The notes beneath the pieces are model-generated. The model was given only the letters and a program-made list of their open reading frames with translations. It was not told where the DNA came from and searched no databases. A program made the position numbers and the translations under genes. 64,000 nucleotides of DNA, from the NCBI GenBank assembly GCA_948567375.1, contig OX419761.1, positions 37,636,501 to 37,700,500 on the forward strand, read 5' to 3'. This document shows, in pieces, positions 63,363-64,000 of this stretch. Every line of letters begins with the position of its first letter. The stretch's first letter is position 1. The DNA is from Lunularia cruciata. Its lineage: Eukaryota; Streptophyta; Marchantiopsida; Lunulariales; Lunulariaceae.

Positions 63363-64000
63363 CATTGATGGAGTGACTGTGCATTGATGGAGTGACTGAC
63401 TGTGCGAGTATATGTTCCATTTTCTCTCTACGTGTACTCTCCCATTCCTCATACTACTAGAGCACATGTTTGCTCTTGCACCGACATAAGTGCAAGTTCT
63501 TGGATCTTACCTCAACCATACATAAGGGTATTCTAATTCGCTTAATTATTTTCGACACATTGAAGAAATTTGGCTTAGGTTTGGTCCACCCATTTACAAG
63601 GTTTGGTCCACCCATTTACATCTTCATTACTCACTTGTGAGTATGGTTCTACACTGGGTGCAGCAGCGATCCATATGACAGGGGAGTACTTTTGGAGGAC
63701 CAAGGATAGTTACCCATGATGCTATTAGGGACATAGTGTTTGCTATGGCACGAGAGAATGTATTCTTGGCTTGGATGGAACATTCATATGCTTTGCATAT
63801 GATACATGTCGGGCAAACTTCTACTTGGTCCGAGATGATCAGGTGACGGTAGTGGATGTCATGGTTATGGACCCTACTCGAGATATGGTTTCAGAGGGAG
63901 TGATTACCCATCCCCTTGGATGGGCGGCGAGTGCAGTAGCACGTCGCAAGGTTTCCAAGTATAGAGGCATACCATGGGGTCCCCTCTTTGTTTCTTTAAC
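63363..64000 (+). mobile_element. LINE copy, C-terminal part, runs off the window
   Basis: Matches 23830-23913, the 23914-24047 spacer and the C-terminal block of the long LINE in uninterrupted order: GTGAGTATGGTTC and the Cys-rich start (about 63640), then NFYLVRDDQVTVVDVMV (about 63810) and HPLGWAASAVARRKVSKY (about 63908). It carries short tandem duplications of ATTGATGGAGTGACTG (63363 and 63381) and GGTTTGGTCCACCCATTTAC (about 63579 and 63600). Frameshifts are present near 63690 and 63780. It shows that the inverted arm at 24050-24426 is a derived rearrangement. Confidence 0.85.

Overview
The window reads as gene-poor, repeat-dominated nuclear DNA of a land plant. The support is plant-type nuclear tRNAs (Ile-AAT, Leu-CAA), Ty1/copia elements primed by initiator tRNA-Met, a Ty3/gypsy element, a plant BAHD acyltransferase pseudogene, a fragment of the ribosome-assembly AAA ATPase midasin, and short AAACCCT telomere-type motifs. 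The LINE family resembles RT proteins I associate with spore-bearing plants and streptophyte algae, so a large-genome non-flowering plant is my tentative guess. No complete, intact host protein-coding gene was found.

Layout. 1-9156 (+): a decayed Ty3/gypsy element (gag, protease, RT, RNase H, integrase, 3' LTR), followed by a second LTR start and an inverted copy of its own 5' part (9265-11515, -). 11.5-22.7 kb: mostly unassigned sequence with two exon-like islands near 17.0-17.7 kb and a LINE tail at 19.1-19.4 kb. 22.7-25.3 kb (+): a rearranged LINE whose C-terminal half contains an inverted duplication. 26.2-29.0 kb (+): an internally deleted Ty1/copia element (copia-1). 29.0-34.7 kb: unassigned, closed by a (TA)n tract. 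34.8-39.5 and 45.8-47.9 kb (-): an old unidentified coding remnant, split by copia-2 (39523-45808, -), the best preserved element of the window, which carries the midasin fragment between its primer-binding site and gag. 50.1-55.5 kb (+): a third, badly broken copia (copia-3) interrupted by LTR-like repeats and ending in a minisatellite.

56.5-59.6 kb holds four tRNA loci on the minus strand: Glu-CTC and Val-AAC decayed, Ile-AAT and Leu-CAA intact-looking. 60.8 kb has an almost perfect hairpin. 61.3-62.9 kb (-) is the BAHD pseudogene. The right edge holds a 102-bp LINE tail with a 14-bp target-site duplication and another 5'-truncated LINE copy running off the window.

The likely functional units are the two tRNA genes. 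The rest records layered transposition: LINE and gypsy rearrangement, copia insertion into an older element, and capture of a host-gene fragment by a retrotransposon.
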